NCBI GenBank assembly: GCA_001544595.2
Contig: FCOH02000001.1
Coordinates: 434,001-498,000 of the forward strand
Direction of reading: 5' to 3'
DNA from: Caballeronia peredens
GTDB lineage: Bacteria > Pseudomonadota > Gammaproteobacteria > Burkholderiales > Burkholderiaceae
DNA length: 64,000 nucleotides
The translations under genes were made by a program, and so were the position numbers. The stretch's first letter is position 1; every line of letters begins with the position of its first letter. Positions 17,733 to 26,548 of this stretch are shown piece after piece. Below the pieces are notes generated by a model. The model saw nothing but the letters and a program-made list of their open reading frames with translations. It was not told the origin of the DNA and did not search any database.

Positions 17733-18119
17733 ATGGACAGCATCGATCCCTGGCGCGCGATCGTCAGGCATTTACGCGAGCCCGCGCCGCCGCCCGGACG
17801 CATGCGCGATCGGCGCACGCAACACATTCTGGCCGACGTATCGCCGATCAGCCGCATCGAGTGGTCGACGCAATCGACGATTCTCGTTTCATGGAGCGAC
17901 GCCACCGCCGGCCGGCGCGAGGATCAGGCATGGCGCGCCTGCATTGCGCGCGGCGCGGGCGTATGCAAGCTGACGGGCTCGGCCGTGCGGCGCGGCGATC
18001 TCATCTTCCGTCCGATCCGGCGCGGACGCGGCATGCCCGCGACCGCGCCGGACATGATTCTCGCGGCAAGCGCGCCGCGCGGCGCTTCGTCGATCGTTGT
18101 CGTCAAGGCAACACCGTGA
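17733..18119 (+). CDS. DUF3331-domain protein
   Basis: A 128-residue basic protein of a family found almost only in Burkholderiaceae. The core reads RRTQHILADVSPISRIEWS, then ILVSWSDATAG, RGAGVCKLTGSAVRRGD and IFRPIRRGRG. No membrane segment or signal is seen. The function of the family is unknown; the basic C-terminal half could contact nucleic acid, which is a guess. It is a single gene with no clear partner. Confidence 0.75.
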   Translation: MDSIDPWRAIVRHLREPAPPPGRMRDRRTQHILADVSPISRIEWSTQSTILVSWSDATAGRREDQAWRACIARGAGVCKLTGSAVRRGDLIFRPIRRGRGMPATAPDMILAASAPRGASSIVVVKATP

Positions 18120-18220
18120 ACGCATTCGCGATGCTATTGGCTTTCCGAGTCTGAACCTACAATCCGTTTCGACTATGAGCGAGCAAGCAAGCTTTTCGGA
18201 ATTGAATCGATACGTTAATG

Positions 18221-18235
18221 ATTCGGAATCCGAAT
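18221..18235. promoter_or_regulatory. palindrome in the promoter region of the NDH-2-like gene
   Basis: ATTCGGAATCCGAAT has 6-base arms around AAT and lies 39 bases before the start at 18275. The half GGAATCCGAAT recurs at 41728-41738 upstream of the MBL hydrolase gene. The bound factor is unknown. Confidence 0.4.
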
Positions 18236-18274
18236 GAATAACATTTTCTTAAACCAACGAGAGATATAAAGATC

Positions 18275-19483
18275 ATGTCGCAGAAAATCCTGATTATCGG
18301 CGCCGGCTTTGCCGGTGTGTGGGGCGCCCTGGGCGCGGCGCGCGTGCTCGATGGCGCCGGTGTGACGAAGCGTGACGTCGAAATCACGCTGATCTCGCCG
18401 AAACCCGAGTTGCAGATCCGGCCGCGCATGTACGAAAGCGAGCCGCAAAAGATGGCCGCGCCGCTGCTTCCGCTGCTCGATGCCATCGGCGTGAATTTCT
18501 TCGAAGGAACGGTCCACGGCATTTCCGTCGAGGACAAGACCGTGAATGTCGTGTCGCCCGACGGCCAGACGCACACGCTCGCCTACGACCGGCTGCTCGT
18601 GACGAGCGGCAGCAAGCTGAACAGGCCGCCGGTTCCGGGACTGGCGGAGCTTGCGTTCTCGGTCGACTGCATGGAGGACGCGGTGGCGCTCGACCAGCAC
18701 CTCGACATGCTGGCGAAACTGCCGGATTCGCCCGCGCGGAATACCGTCGCGGTGGTCGGATGCGGCTTTACCGGCATCGAAGTGGCGACCGAACTGCCCC
18801 GGCGACTGCGCGAGAAGTTCGGCGCCGGCGCGGCGATTCGCGTCGTCGCGATCGGTACGCAGGACACGATCGGTCCCGACCTCGGGCCCAACCCGCGCCC
18901 GTTCATCGCCGAAGCGTTCGAGTCGCTGGGTATCGAGGCCGTGCTGGGTTCGGGCGTCGTGTCGGTCGATGCACAAGGCGTCCGCACGCAATCGGGCGGG
19001 CGCATCGAAGCCATGACCGTGATCTGGGCGGGCGGTCTGCGCGCGAGTACGCTGACCGCGCAACTGGCATCGCGGCTCGACCCGCTCGGCCGCGTCGAAG
19101 TGGCGGCGGATCTTCGCGTGCCCGGAGCGCCGGACGTGTTCGTGGCGGGCGATGTCGCACACGTGGCGACCGATGACGACGGCCATTACGCGCTCATGTC
19201 CTGTCAGCACGCAATCCTCATGGGCAAATTCGGCGGTCACAACGTCGCGGCGGATCTCGTCGGCGTGCCGACGCTGCCGTACAGCCAGCCGTTCTACGCG
19301 ACCTGCATCGATCTCGGCGACTGGGGCGCGATCTATTCGGAAGGCTGGGATCGACAGATGAAACTGACTCACGCGGAAGGCAAGGCGCGCAAGCAGATGA
19401 TCAACACGAAGTGGATCTATCCTCCGGCGGCCAATCGCGCGGAAGCGCTGGCGGCAGGCGATCCGCACGCGTCGTTCGGCTGA
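18275..19483 (+). CDS. NAD(P)/FAD-dependent oxidoreductase, NDH-2-like
   Basis: A 402-residue pyridine-nucleotide disulfide-reductase-fold flavoprotein. The FAD motif ILIIGAGFAGVWGALGAA is at residues 5-22, the NAD motif VAVVGCGFTGIEVATEL near residue 157, and a second FAD motif PDVFVAGDVAHVA near 288. It lacks the CxxC redox disulfide, which points to type II NADH dehydrogenase or related quinone reductases. There is no obvious C-terminal amphipathic anchor, so membrane association is uncertain. It is a single gene ended by a strong hairpin. Confidence 0.8.
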   Translation: MSQKILIIGAGFAGVWGALGAARVLDGAGVTKRDVEITLISPKPELQIRPRMYESEPQKMAAPLLPLLDAIGVNFFEGTVHGISVEDKTVNVVSPDGQTHTLAYDRLLVTSGSKLNRPPVPGLAELAFSVDCMEDAVALDQHLDMLAKLPDSPARNTVAVVGCGFTGIEVATELPRRLREKFGAGAAIRVVAIGTQDTIGPDLGPNPRPFIAEAFESLGIEAVLGSGVVSVDAQGVRTQSGGRIEAMTVIWAGGLRASTLTAQLASRLDPLGRVEVAADLRVPGAPDVFVAGDVAHVATDDDGHYALMSCQHAILMGKFGGHNVAADLVGVPTLPYSQPFYATCIDLGDWGAIYSEGWDRQMKLTHAEGKARKQMINTKWIYPPAANRAEALAAGDPHASFG

Positions 19484-19522
19484 ATGCACGGGCGCGCCTG
19501 AACGTTCCGGCTTTCGACTGTC

Positions 19523-19556
19523 ACGGCGGGATGCGCGTTGAGCGGCATCCCGCCGT
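19523..19556 (+). terminator. hairpin after the NDH-2-like gene
   Basis: A perfect 12-bp stem (ACGGCGGGATGC/GCATCCCGCCGT) with a 10-base loop starts 40 bases after the stop. Only a short T stretch follows, so termination may be imperfect. Confidence 0.7.
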
Positions 19557-19761
19557 CGGCTTTGTCCGCGCGATCTTCATCCGAATGTCGGCAATGAAAG
19601 ATATTGAACAAAACATGGCGTGGGAGGTGCATTATTGCCGGACGAAAGTACGTCACGGGCACTGACGTGCGACCGATCCGGCGACGCTGCGCGCGCTACG
19701 ATGATCGGCGCCGTCGCAGCGACGTGGCGGCACGAACGCAGGCCATTGCGGGGAGGTAAAG

Positions 19762-20274
19762 ATGACCGTTCGCTTCGAGTTCGCTGCGACCATTGGCGCC
19801 TGTGCCGTTGCGCTCGCGCTTGCCGGATGTGCGCAGCCGGAACAGCGCGTCGAGCCCGGAATGGATCAGCAGGCGATCGTCGCGAAGCTCGGGCCGCCCA
19901 AGGAAACTTATGATCTGCCCAATGGCGGCAAGCGTCTCATGTGGCCCACGCAGCCGATGGGATCGACCACGACAGCCGTCGATCTCGACGCTTCCGGCAA
20001 GGTCGTGAATGCGCGGCAAGTACTTCAGGAAAACGAGTTCTATCGTGCAGAAGTGAACAAGTGGACGCGCAATGATGTGATGGTCGCCTTCGGCCGGCCG
20101 TTCGAGACGGCGTACTTCAAGCGGATGGATCGCGAGGTGTGGTCGTACCGGTACATCGAGAGCAATATCAATCACATGATCTTCAACTTCTATTTCGATC
20201 CTCAGGGCATCCTCAGGCAAACGCAGAAGCAGCCGGACCCGAAGTTCGATCCGAGCCAGCGCAACAAGTTTTGA
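19762..20274 (+). CDS. SmpA/OmlA (BamE-like) outer-membrane lipoprotein
   Basis: A 170-residue protein with a lipoprotein signal (ALALAGCAQPEQ, lipidated Cys at about residue 23) and a strong GGGAGG ribosome-binding site. The mature part begins with the BamE-like pattern PGMDQQAIVAKLGPPKETYDL, and a second similar turn occurs at WTRNDVMVAFGRPFETAYF, suggesting two copies of the short fold. It is longer than housekeeping BamE and stands alone, so it is probably a paralogue rather than the BAM subunit. Confidence 0.75.
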   Translation: MTVRFEFAATIGACAVALALAGCAQPEQRVEPGMDQQAIVAKLGPPKETYDLPNGGKRLMWPTQPMGSTTTAVDLDASGKVVNARQVLQENEFYRAEVNKWTRNDVMVAFGRPFETAYFKRMDREVWSYRYIESNINHMIFNFYFDPQGILRQTQKQPDPKFDPSQRNKF

Positions 20275-20415
20275 TGGGAGCCTGCGAACGCCGCCGCGAG
20301 CACCTGATGCGCGACGGCGCGATGTCGCAGTCGTCCGCCGCACCGGGAACGTCACATGATCACCCAGGATTTCCTACACTGAAGTTATTGCGCGCGCGGC
20401 ATCCGGGAGACATCG

Positions 20416-20628
20416 ATGAGACTGAACGAGCCTCGCATGGTGGTCGCGTCGATCGGTGTGTTCATCTGGCTCGGCGGGTTGTACTTCACGATTCACGGCG
20501 TCCTGTATGACGTGAAGCCCGAATTCCGTTACGGGATGCTGGCCCTTGCGCTTGGCATCCTGACATTCGTCGTCGCGCTGAATCCGCTGGCGCAGCGCAG
20601 GTCGGGAAAGCGCGACGGACCGACCTAG
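20416..20628 (+). CDS. small two-helix membrane protein
   Basis: A 70-residue protein with two predicted helices (MVVASIGVFIWLGGLYFTI and GMLALALGILTFVVAL) and a basic C-terminal tail (AQRRSGKRDGP). The ATG is preceded by GGGAGA. It lies 56 bases before the RRM gene on the same strand and could be cotranscribed with it. The family is unknown to me. Confidence 0.6.
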   Translation: MRLNEPRMVVASIGVFIWLGGLYFTIHGVLYDVKPEFRYGMLALALGILTFVVALNPLAQRRSGKRDGPT

Positions 20629-20684
20629 CCCGCAATCGTAAGTCGCGCTCTTGAAACGTCGCACGACCTGTGGAGGAACGCTCG

Positions 20685-20942
20685 ATGGCTGATCTCTGGG
20701 TAGGCAATGTCGAAGAGTCGACGACGGACGACGAAATCCGTCAGTTTCTCTGCACCTACGGCTTTCCTCCATTCGATTCGATCAAGCGCGTCCCCGGCAC
20801 CGGCGAACGCCCGGCGGCGGTCGTCAGCTTCGATACGGTCGAGGCGCACGTGCTGCGCACGTTCCAGCCGCGCATCCATAACATGTTCTGGAAGGACCGC
20901 ACGCTGGTGGTGCAGGTCATGCCCGGACGCAACGAAAACTGA
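20685..20942 (+). CDS. RNA-recognition-motif (RRM) protein
   Basis: An 85-residue protein consisting of one RRM fold. RNP2 is LWVGNV near the N-terminus, and RNP1 is replaced by RPAAVVSF, which lacks both canonical aromatic positions. The start at 20685 follows GGAGGA. It is followed by PPK2 after 21 bases, so the two are probably cotranscribed. Bacterial single-RRM proteins are often stress- or cold-regulated; the degenerate RNP1 means RNA binding needs testing. Confidence 0.7.
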   Translation: MADLWVGNVEESTTDDEIRQFLCTYGFPPFDSIKRVPGTGERPAAVVSFDTVEAHVLRTFQPRIHNMFWKDRTLVVQVMPGRNEN

Positions 20943-20963
20943 CGGTAACGCGAGGACGCAGCG

Positions 20964-21797
20964 ATGAAGAACGACAAGGCCGTCAAAGAATCGCGGAGCG
21001 CGCGCGAAGGCGCCGACGTAGGTGAGCGACTGAGCAGAAAAGCGTACGAAAAGGAACTCGCGCGCCTGCATGTCGAACTCGTGAAACTGCAGGAATGGAC
21101 GGTGCATACCGGCGCGAAGATCTGCATCGTATTCGAGGGACGCGACGGCGCGGGCAAGGGCGGCGTAATCAAGGCGATCACCGAGCGCGTGAGTCCGCGC
21201 ATCTTTCGCGTGGTCGCGCTGCCGGCGCCGACCGAGCGCGAAAAGACGCAGATGTACGTGCAGCGCTACTTGCCGCACCTTCCGGCGGCGGGAGAAATCA
21301 CGCTGTTCGACCGGAGCTGGTACAACCGCGCGGGCGTCGAGCGGGTGATGGGATTCTGCACCGACGAACAAGTCACGACATTCCTGAAGGGCTTGCCGCT
21401 GGTCGAACGGGCGATCATCGATTCGGGCATCGTACTGCTCAAGTACTGGCTCGAAGTCGGACAGGAGGAGCAGACGCGACGTCTGGAAGAGCGCATCCAC
21501 GACGAGCGCAAGATCTGGAAGCTCTCGCCGATGGACCTGCGCTCGTACAGCCGCTGGTACGACTATTCGCGCGCCCGCGACGACATGTTCGACGCGACCG
21601 ACACCGATCACGCGCCGTGGTATGTCGTGCGCTCGGACGACAAGCGGCGCGCGCGCCTGAATCTGATCGGCCACTTGCTGGCGAGCATTCCCTATGAACC
21701 CGTGCAGCGCGAGAAAGTGAAGCTGCCGAAGCGGCAGAAGCCCGAAGGTTATCGCGAAAGCGAGCGGCCGCTCAGATACGTGCCTGAGCGTTTCTAG
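20964..21797 (+). CDS. ppk2: polyphosphate kinase 2 family protein
   Basis: A 277-residue PPK2. Walker A is GRDGAGKGG at residues 59-67, Walker B LFDRSWYNR at 114-122, and the lid region contains RLEERIHDERKIWKLSPMDL. This single-domain protein is expected to move phosphate between polyphosphate and nucleoside di- or monophosphates in the cytosol. Length fits class I, with a polar N-terminal extension of about 20 residues. It lies between the RRM gene and a SulP transporter on one strand. Confidence 0.9.
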   Translation: MKNDKAVKESRSAREGADVGERLSRKAYEKELARLHVELVKLQEWTVHTGAKICIVFEGRDGAGKGGVIKAITERVSPRIFRVVALPAPTEREKTQMYVQRYLPHLPAAGEITLFDRSWYNRAGVERVMGFCTDEQVTTFLKGLPLVERAIIDSGIVLLKYWLEVGQEEQTRRLEERIHDERKIWKLSPMDLRSYSRWYDYSRARDDMFDATDTDHAPWYVVRSDDKRRARLNLIGHLLASIPYEPVQREKVKLPKRQKPEGYRESERPLRYVPERF

Positions 21798-21817
21798 ACG
21801 ATGCGTCGGGGCACGGC

Positions 21818-23518
21818 ATGACCATGTGGCATCGACTGTCCCCCGTTCCTGGATGGCTGCACGGCTACGAGAAGCAGTGGGCGCGCGCGGACATCGTTGC
21901 CGGGCTGACGGCCGCGGCAGTCGTCATTCCGAAGGCGCTCGCCTATGCGACCATCGCCGGGCTGCCGGTCCAGGTCGGCCTGTACACGGCGTGCGTGCCG
22001 ATGTTCATCTACGCCTTGATCGGATCGTCGCGCTCTTTGAGCGTGAGCACGACGACCACGCTCGCGATTCTCTCCGCGAACGCGTTCGGCCTCATTGTTG
22101 CAAACGACGATCCGAACATGCTCGCCGTTGCGAACGCCACGTTGACGCTGCTCGTCGGGATGATGCTCGTCGCGGCAGCGATCCTGCGTCTCGGCTTCGT
22201 CGCCAATTTCATCTCGGAGCCTGTGCTGGTCGGTTTCAAGGCAGGCGTGGCGGTCGTCATTGTCATGGACCAGTTGCCGAAGCTCTTCGGCCTTCATTAT
22301 CCGAAGGGATCGTTCTTTCATAATGTCGGCGCTTTTCTCGCGGGACTGCCGCATACGTCCGTCAGCACGCTGGCGCTCGCATCGATCACGCTCGTCGCGC
22401 TCCTCATGCTCGGGCGCCTTGCGCCACGTGCGCCGGCGCCGTTGCTGGTCGTCGCGGCGGCGATCATCGCGGTGACCGTTTTCGACCTGCGCGCGTTCGG
22501 TGTCGAGACCGTCGGCGCGGTGCCGGCGGGATTGCCGTCATGGACAAAGCCGGATCTGCAGATCGCATTGAGGCTGTGGCCCGACGCATTGGGCATTGCG
22601 CTGATGAGTTTCACGGAGAGCATCGCGGCGGCTCGCGCGTTCGCGCGCAACGACGAACCCGCGCCGAACGCGAACCGCGAACTGCTCGCGACCGGATTCG
22701 CCAATGCGGGCGGCGCGTTTTTCGGTGCGATGGTGGCGGGCGGCGGAACGAGTCAGACGGCCGTCAACCAGCAGGCGGGCGCGCGCACGCAACTCGCCGG
22801 CCTCGTGACGGCGGCCCTCGCGCTCGCGGTCATGTTGATCTTCGCGCCGCTGATGTCGCCGATGCCGCACGCGACGCTCGCCGCCGTCGTCGTGTTCTAT
22901 TCGGTGGGGCTCTTCAGCCCCGCCGAGTTTCGCGCCATCCTGAAGGTGCGCCGCACCGAGTTCGTCTGGGCGTTGTCGGCGTGTGCGGGCGTCGTGTTGC
23001 TCGGTACGCTCGAAGGCATTGTCGTTGCGATTGTTGTGTCGCTTTTCGCGCTTGCGCATCAGGTGTCGGACCCGCCGGTGTACGCAGTCAAGCGCATACC
23101 GGGCACGAACGTGTTCCGGCGCGATTCGAAGCGGCATCCCGATGACGAAGCGTTTTCCGGCCTGCTGCTGCTGCGTCCCGAAGGGCGCATCTTCTTTGCC
23201 AATGCGCAACGCGTCGCGGAGAAGATTCGTCCGCTGGTGCGTGAGTCGAACGCGAGGATCGTCGTGCTCGATCTGAGCCGCGTATTCGATGTCGAATACA
23301 CGGCGCTCAAGATGATGGCCGATGCCGAGCAGCGACTCGCGGCCAACGGCACGACGCTCTGGATCGCGGGCCTGAACCCTGGCGTGCTCGCAGCAGTGCG
23401 ACGCTCACCGCTCGGCGCCACGCTCGGCGAGACACGCATGTTCTATAACCTCGAACATGTGGTGATCAAATATCAGGAGATCGACGCGCGCGAAGACGGT
23501 GATCTCGCGCGTCGATGA
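21818..23518 (+). CDS. SulP-family inorganic anion transporter
   Basis: A 566-residue membrane protein. The N-terminal family signature is ADIVAGLTAAAVVIPKALAY, followed by repeated helices, and the C-terminal cytosolic STAS domain is at about residues 440-555 (RIVVLDLSRVFDVEYTALKM). The family carries sulfate, bicarbonate or dicarboxylates; the substrate cannot be assigned here. It starts 20 bases after PPK2. A stem overlaps its stop codon. Confidence 0.9.
   Translation: MTMWHRLSPVPGWLHGYEKQWARADIVAGLTAAAVVIPKALAYATIAGLPVQVGLYTACVPMFIYALIGSSRSLSVSTTTTLAILSANAFGLIVANDDPNMLAVANATLTLLVGMMLVAAAILRLGFVANFISEPVLVGFKAGVAVVIVMDQLPKLFGLHYPKGSFFHNVGAFLAGLPHTSVSTLALASITLVALLMLGRLAPRAPAPLLVVAAAIIAVTVFDLRAFGVETVGAVPAGLPSWTKPDLQIALRLWPDALGIALMSFTESIAAARAFARNDEPAPNANRELLATGFANAGGAFFGAMVAGGGTSQTAVNQQAGARTQLAGLVTAALALAVMLIFAPLMSPMPHATLAAVVVFYSVGLFSPAEFRAILKVRRTEFVWALSACAGVVLLGTLEGIVVAIVVSLFALAHQVSDPPVYAVKRIPGTNVFRRDSKRHPDDEAFSGLLLLRPEGRIFFANAQRVAEKIRPLVRESNARIVVLDLSRVFDVEYTALKMMADAEQRLAANGTTLWIAGLNPGVLAAVRRSPLGATLGETRMFYNLEHVVIKYQEIDAREDGDLARR
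23480..23516. terminator. inverted repeat at the end of the SulP gene
   Basis: ATCGACGCGCG (23480-23490) pairs perfectly with CGCGCGTCGAT (23506-23516). The stem sits within the last codons between convergent genes and has no T-run, so it may be a weak bidirectional terminator. Confidence 0.4.
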
Positions 23519-23571
23519 TGCGCCGCGATTGCCCGCGCATGTTGCGTTTATGTCTCGATGATGCCTGCGTC

Positions 23572-24423
23572 TCAGCAAACCGATTGCAGTCGCGCGGCAC
23601 ACGTCTGCAAAACTTCATCGGGTGGCCGTTTCCACCAGTTGTCGCGCGAGAAGATTTCAACTTCGACCATGCCGGCATAGCCCGCATTCTCGACGCGTTG
23701 CCGGAAGCCCTTCAGGTCGATCACGCCGTCTCCCATCATGCCGCGATCGAGCAGCAAATCGGTTGTCGGTACGAGCCAGTCGGATACGTGATACGCGAGA
23801 ATGCGTTTGTCTTTGCCGGCCGAACCAATAGCGCCTTCCAGTTGCGGATCCCACCAGCAGTGATAGACGTCGAGCGCGATACCGAGGAAGCCATCGTGAT
23901 ACGGATCAAGCTCGCGCGCGATGGCGTGAGCCTGATCGATCGTGTTGACCACCGATCTTTCGCCCGCATACATCGGATGCAGTGGCTCGATGGCCAGCGG
24001 AACGCCGACCTTGCGCGCCTGTTCGAGCAATGCACCGATGCCGTCCTTCACCTGCGAGCGCGCAGCGCAGAGGTCGCGGCTGCCTTCGGGCAGGCCGCCC
24101 ACGACCATCACAAAACATTCGGCGCCCAGTTCCGCCGCGTCGTTCAGCGCTTGCACGTTCGACTGAATGTTGGCCACACGCTGCGCTTGCGTCGAGGCGG
24201 GGAAATATGTCGAGCGGCAGTACCCGGTGACTTTGAGTTCCAGCGCGCGAATCTGCCTGGCGATTCTGCGCACGTCTGTCGCTTCGATTTCATGGCGCCA
24301 TGGCGCAAGTCCGCCGAAGCCCGCCTTCGCGATCCGGTCGATCGTCACGTCGATGGGCTCGCGGTGTCCGAGCGTCGCCGTGTTGATGGAACAGCGGGTG
24401 AGATGCAGAGGTTCCATGTTCAT
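23572..24423 (-). CDS. sugar phosphate isomerase/epimerase (TIM-barrel, AP-endonuclease-2 fold)
   Basis: A 283-residue xylose-isomerase-like TIM barrel. Metal-site residues appear in PLAIEPLHPM, GIALDVYHCWWD, ILAYHVSDW and GMVEVEIFS. It should isomerise or epimerise a sugar or keto-acid intermediate. The ATG at 24423 overlaps the stop of the DUF993 gene (ATGA), which fixes the start and suggests coupled translation; a second ATG lies two codons later. It is the third gene of the SDR/DUF993/isomerase operon governed by the TetR operator at 26432. Confidence 0.8.
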   Translation of the reverse strand: MNMEPLHLTRCSINTATLGHREPIDVTIDRIAKAGFGGLAPWRHEIEATDVRRIARQIRALELKVTGYCRSTYFPASTQAQRVANIQSNVQALNDAAELGAECFVMVVGGLPEGSRDLCAARSQVKDGIGALLEQARKVGVPLAIEPLHPMYAGERSVVNTIDQAHAIARELDPYHDGFLGIALDVYHCWWDPQLEGAIGSAGKDKRILAYHVSDWLVPTTDLLLDRGMMGDGVIDLKGFRQRVENAGYAGMVEVEIFSRDNWWKRPPDEVLQTCAARLQSVC

Positions 24424-25583
24424 TCCGCGCATCCGAGCGTGCTCATGACCGCTCGCATGCGGCTCGCGGCCAGCTCGGGATCCTTGAGCAGGTTCGCCTG
24501 ATCGGCGAGCCGGAAAACGTCCGCAAGATAAGCGGGCGGCCTCATGCCATGATGTCCGCCCAACATGAAGAAGTGCGGCTGGAATCCGTTCAGATAGGCG
24601 AGAAACACGACCCCGGTCTTGTAGAACTGCGTCGGCGCGCGAAAGATGTGGCGCGACAGCGGCACGGTCGGCGCAAGGAGTTCGTCGTAGCGAGCCAGAT
24701 CGTTCTCGGCGAGCGCGGACAGCGCCTGCGACGCGGCAGGCGCGATCGCATCGAAGATACCGAGTAGCGCGTGCGAGTAGCCGAACTCGTCGCCGGCGAT
24801 GAGCACCGGATAGTTGAAATCATCGCCGGTGTACATCTTCACGGACTCAGGAAGACGACGCCGGAAGGAGATTTCCTTCGCGTCATCAAGCAGGGAAATC
24901 TTGATGCCGTCGACCTTGGCTTCATTCGCGGCGATGACTTCGAGGCAAACCCGGGCCGCGCTTTCGAAGTCGGCATAGCCCCAGTATCCGGCCAGTTCGG
25001 GATCGAACGCGTCGCCGAGCCAGTGAAGAATCACAGGCTTGTCACAAGCCGACAGCACTTCGCGATAAACGCGGATGTAGTCGCTCGCATCCCTGGCCAC
25101 GCGCGCAAGGGCGCGGCTCGCCATCAGGATGATCCGGCCGCCTGCGCGCTGAACGCTCTCGATTTGCGTCAGGTAGGCGTTGATCACGTCGTCGCACGAG
25201 CGGGCGTCGTTGATTGGCAAGTGGTCCGTGCCGCAGCCCGATGCGATCGACGCGCCGGGAATGTCGCGCGTTTCATTCAGCGTGCGGACGATCAACGCTT
25301 TCGCCGATTCCCACGACAGGCCCATGCCGCGTTGCGCCGTATCCATCGCCTCGGCAATTCCCAGTCCTTGTTCGAGGAGATAGCGGCGATATTCGATGGT
25401 CCGGTCCCAGTCGATCGCGCAGGGTTGCCCGAGTTCGCCGCTGCGCAGCGGATCGGCCACGACGTGCGCGGCCGAATAAGCGATGCGATTGAACGGTGCC
25501 GCAGGCTTGACGACCTGCAACGGCGTGCCGGTCAGACGGTAATCGACGAGTGCGCCGTCCAGGGTGGGAAGTTTGATATGCAT
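24420..25583 (-). CDS. DUF993 / dihydrodipicolinate-synthase-like aldolase
   Basis: A 387-residue protein of the DUF993 group in the class I aldolase (DHDPS/NAL) superfamily. The likely Schiff-base lysine is Lys228 in VDGIKISLL, and a Tyr-rich strand follows (KMYTGDDFNYPVL). It is longer than ordinary DHDPS (about 290 residues), as usual for DUF993. It probably cleaves or forms a C-C bond next to a keto group in an uncharacterised sugar- or acid-degradation route. The ATG at 25583 is used; a longer in-frame start at 25628 would overlap the upstream gene. Confidence 0.8.
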   Translation of the reverse strand: MHIKLPTLDGALVDYRLTGTPLQVVKPAAPFNRIAYSAAHVVADPLRSGELGQPCAIDWDRTIEYRRYLLEQGLGIAEAMDTAQRGMGLSWESAKALIVRTLNETRDIPGASIASGCGTDHLPINDARSCDDVINAYLTQIESVQRAGGRIILMASRALARVARDASDYIRVYREVLSACDKPVILHWLGDAFDPELAGYWGYADFESAARVCLEVIAANEAKVDGIKISLLDDAKEISFRRRLPESVKMYTGDDFNYPVLIAGDEFGYSHALLGIFDAIAPAASQALSALAENDLARYDELLAPTVPLSRHIFRAPTQFYKTGVVFLAYLNGFQPHFFMLGGHHGMRPPAYLADVFRLADQANLLKDPELAASRMRAVMSTLGCAE

Positions 25584-25599
25584 GGATCGAATCTCGGAA

Positions 25600-26370
25600 T
25601 CAGTATTTGGAAACAAGAAGACCGCCATCGACGCGGATCACCTGACCCACGCTGAACGGCAGGCCGCCCGTTGCAAGCGTGCGCACGGTGAGGGCGACTT
25701 CATTCGGCGTGCCCCATCGTTTGATGGCGGTGAGCCCGTTCTCCATGAGCGCGTCGTAACGTGTCTTCGATGGCGCCGTCATTTCCGTTTCGATCAGGCC
25801 CGGCTGCACTTCGAACACGCTGACGCCCGATTCAGCCAGCCGCAGACTGAACAGCGTGGTGGCCATCGACAGCGCCGCCTTCGACACGCAGTACTCGCTG
25901 CGCTGCGGCGACGCCGCGACGGCGTTGGACGAGGTGATCGTGATGATCGAGCGATTGACGCCCGCTTGCGGCACACGAGCGACGCGCCGGCCGAACGCCT
26001 GCATCAAAAAGAAGGTGCCTCGCGTGTTGACGCTCAGACAGCGGTCGTAGCTTTCGGGCGTGACGTCGAGCAGATCGCCGCGCGACATGACGGACACGCC
26101 GGCGTTATTGACCAGACAGGTGACGGGGCCGAGCGCATCTTCGACCGCCTGAAACAGCGCGTCGTGCTGCGCGATGTCCGCGAGGTTGGATTTGAGCGCC
26201 ACGCACTTCACACCGATGCTCTCGATGTCGGCGCGCGTGGCGGCGAATTCCTCCGAAGTCTCGACGTCGGTGATGGCGACGTCGAACCCGGCATCGGCAA
26301 GCTCGAGCGCGATCGCCCGACCAATGCCGCGGCGAGCGCCCGTGACCAGCGCGATCTGGCGTTGCTCCAT
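25600..26370 (-). CDS. SDR-family oxidoreductase (3-oxoacyl-reductase-like)
   Basis: A 256-residue short-chain dehydrogenase. The nucleotide motif TGARRGIGRAIALEL is near residue 10, NNAGVS in the middle, and the catalytic Ser/Tyr/Lys are in ITITSSNAV and YCVSKAAL. The C-terminus VIRVDGGLLVSKY fits the family. The ATG at 26370 is preferred because GGAG lies six bases before it; ATGs at 26376 and 26385 are alternatives. It is the first gene of the operon that starts near the TetR operator at 26432-26449. Confidence 0.85.
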   Translation of the reverse strand: MEQRQIALVTGARRGIGRAIALELADAGFDVAITDVETSEEFAATRADIESIGVKCVALKSNLADIAQHDALFQAVEDALGPVTCLVNNAGVSVMSRGDLLDVTPESYDRCLSVNTRGTFFLMQAFGRRVARVPQAGVNRSIITITSSNAVAASPQRSEYCVSKAALSMATTLFSLRLAESGVSVFEVQPGLIETEMTAPSKTRYDALMENGLTAIKRWGTPNEVALTVRTLATGGLPFSVGQVIRVDGGLLVSKY

Positions 26371-26431
26371 GTTCATCTCCTGCATGAGGTTTCCGAGATG
26401 CCGTCGTGTGAATTAACCGGCTTTCCGTAAG

Positions 26432-26449
26432 TAACGATACGGTTCGTTA
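26432..26449. promoter_or_regulatory. TetR-type operator, SDR operon copy
   Basis: TAACGATACGGTTCGTTA has perfect outer arms TAACGA/TCGTTA. It lies 62 bases before the SDR start. Together with three preceding bases it shares 18 identical bases with the site at 27385-27402, on the other side of the tetR-type gene. Confidence 0.75.
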
Positions 26450-26473
26450 TTTAATACTCGTCGAGGGGCGCTG

Positions 26474-26510
26474 TCAAAAAAGGGTTTTCCCCTACGAAGC
26501 GGAAAACCCT
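26474..26510 (-). terminator. Rho-independent terminator of the TetR-family gene
   Basis: AGGGTTTTCC (26481-26490) pairs perfectly with GGAAAACCCT (26501-26510). On the minus strand the stem is followed by TTTTTTGACAG. It separates the regulator transcript from the SDR operon promoter. Confidence 0.88.
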
Positions 26511-26548
26511 TGCGCGATAAAGCTAAAGGAGAGAGGCGCGCGCCGCGC

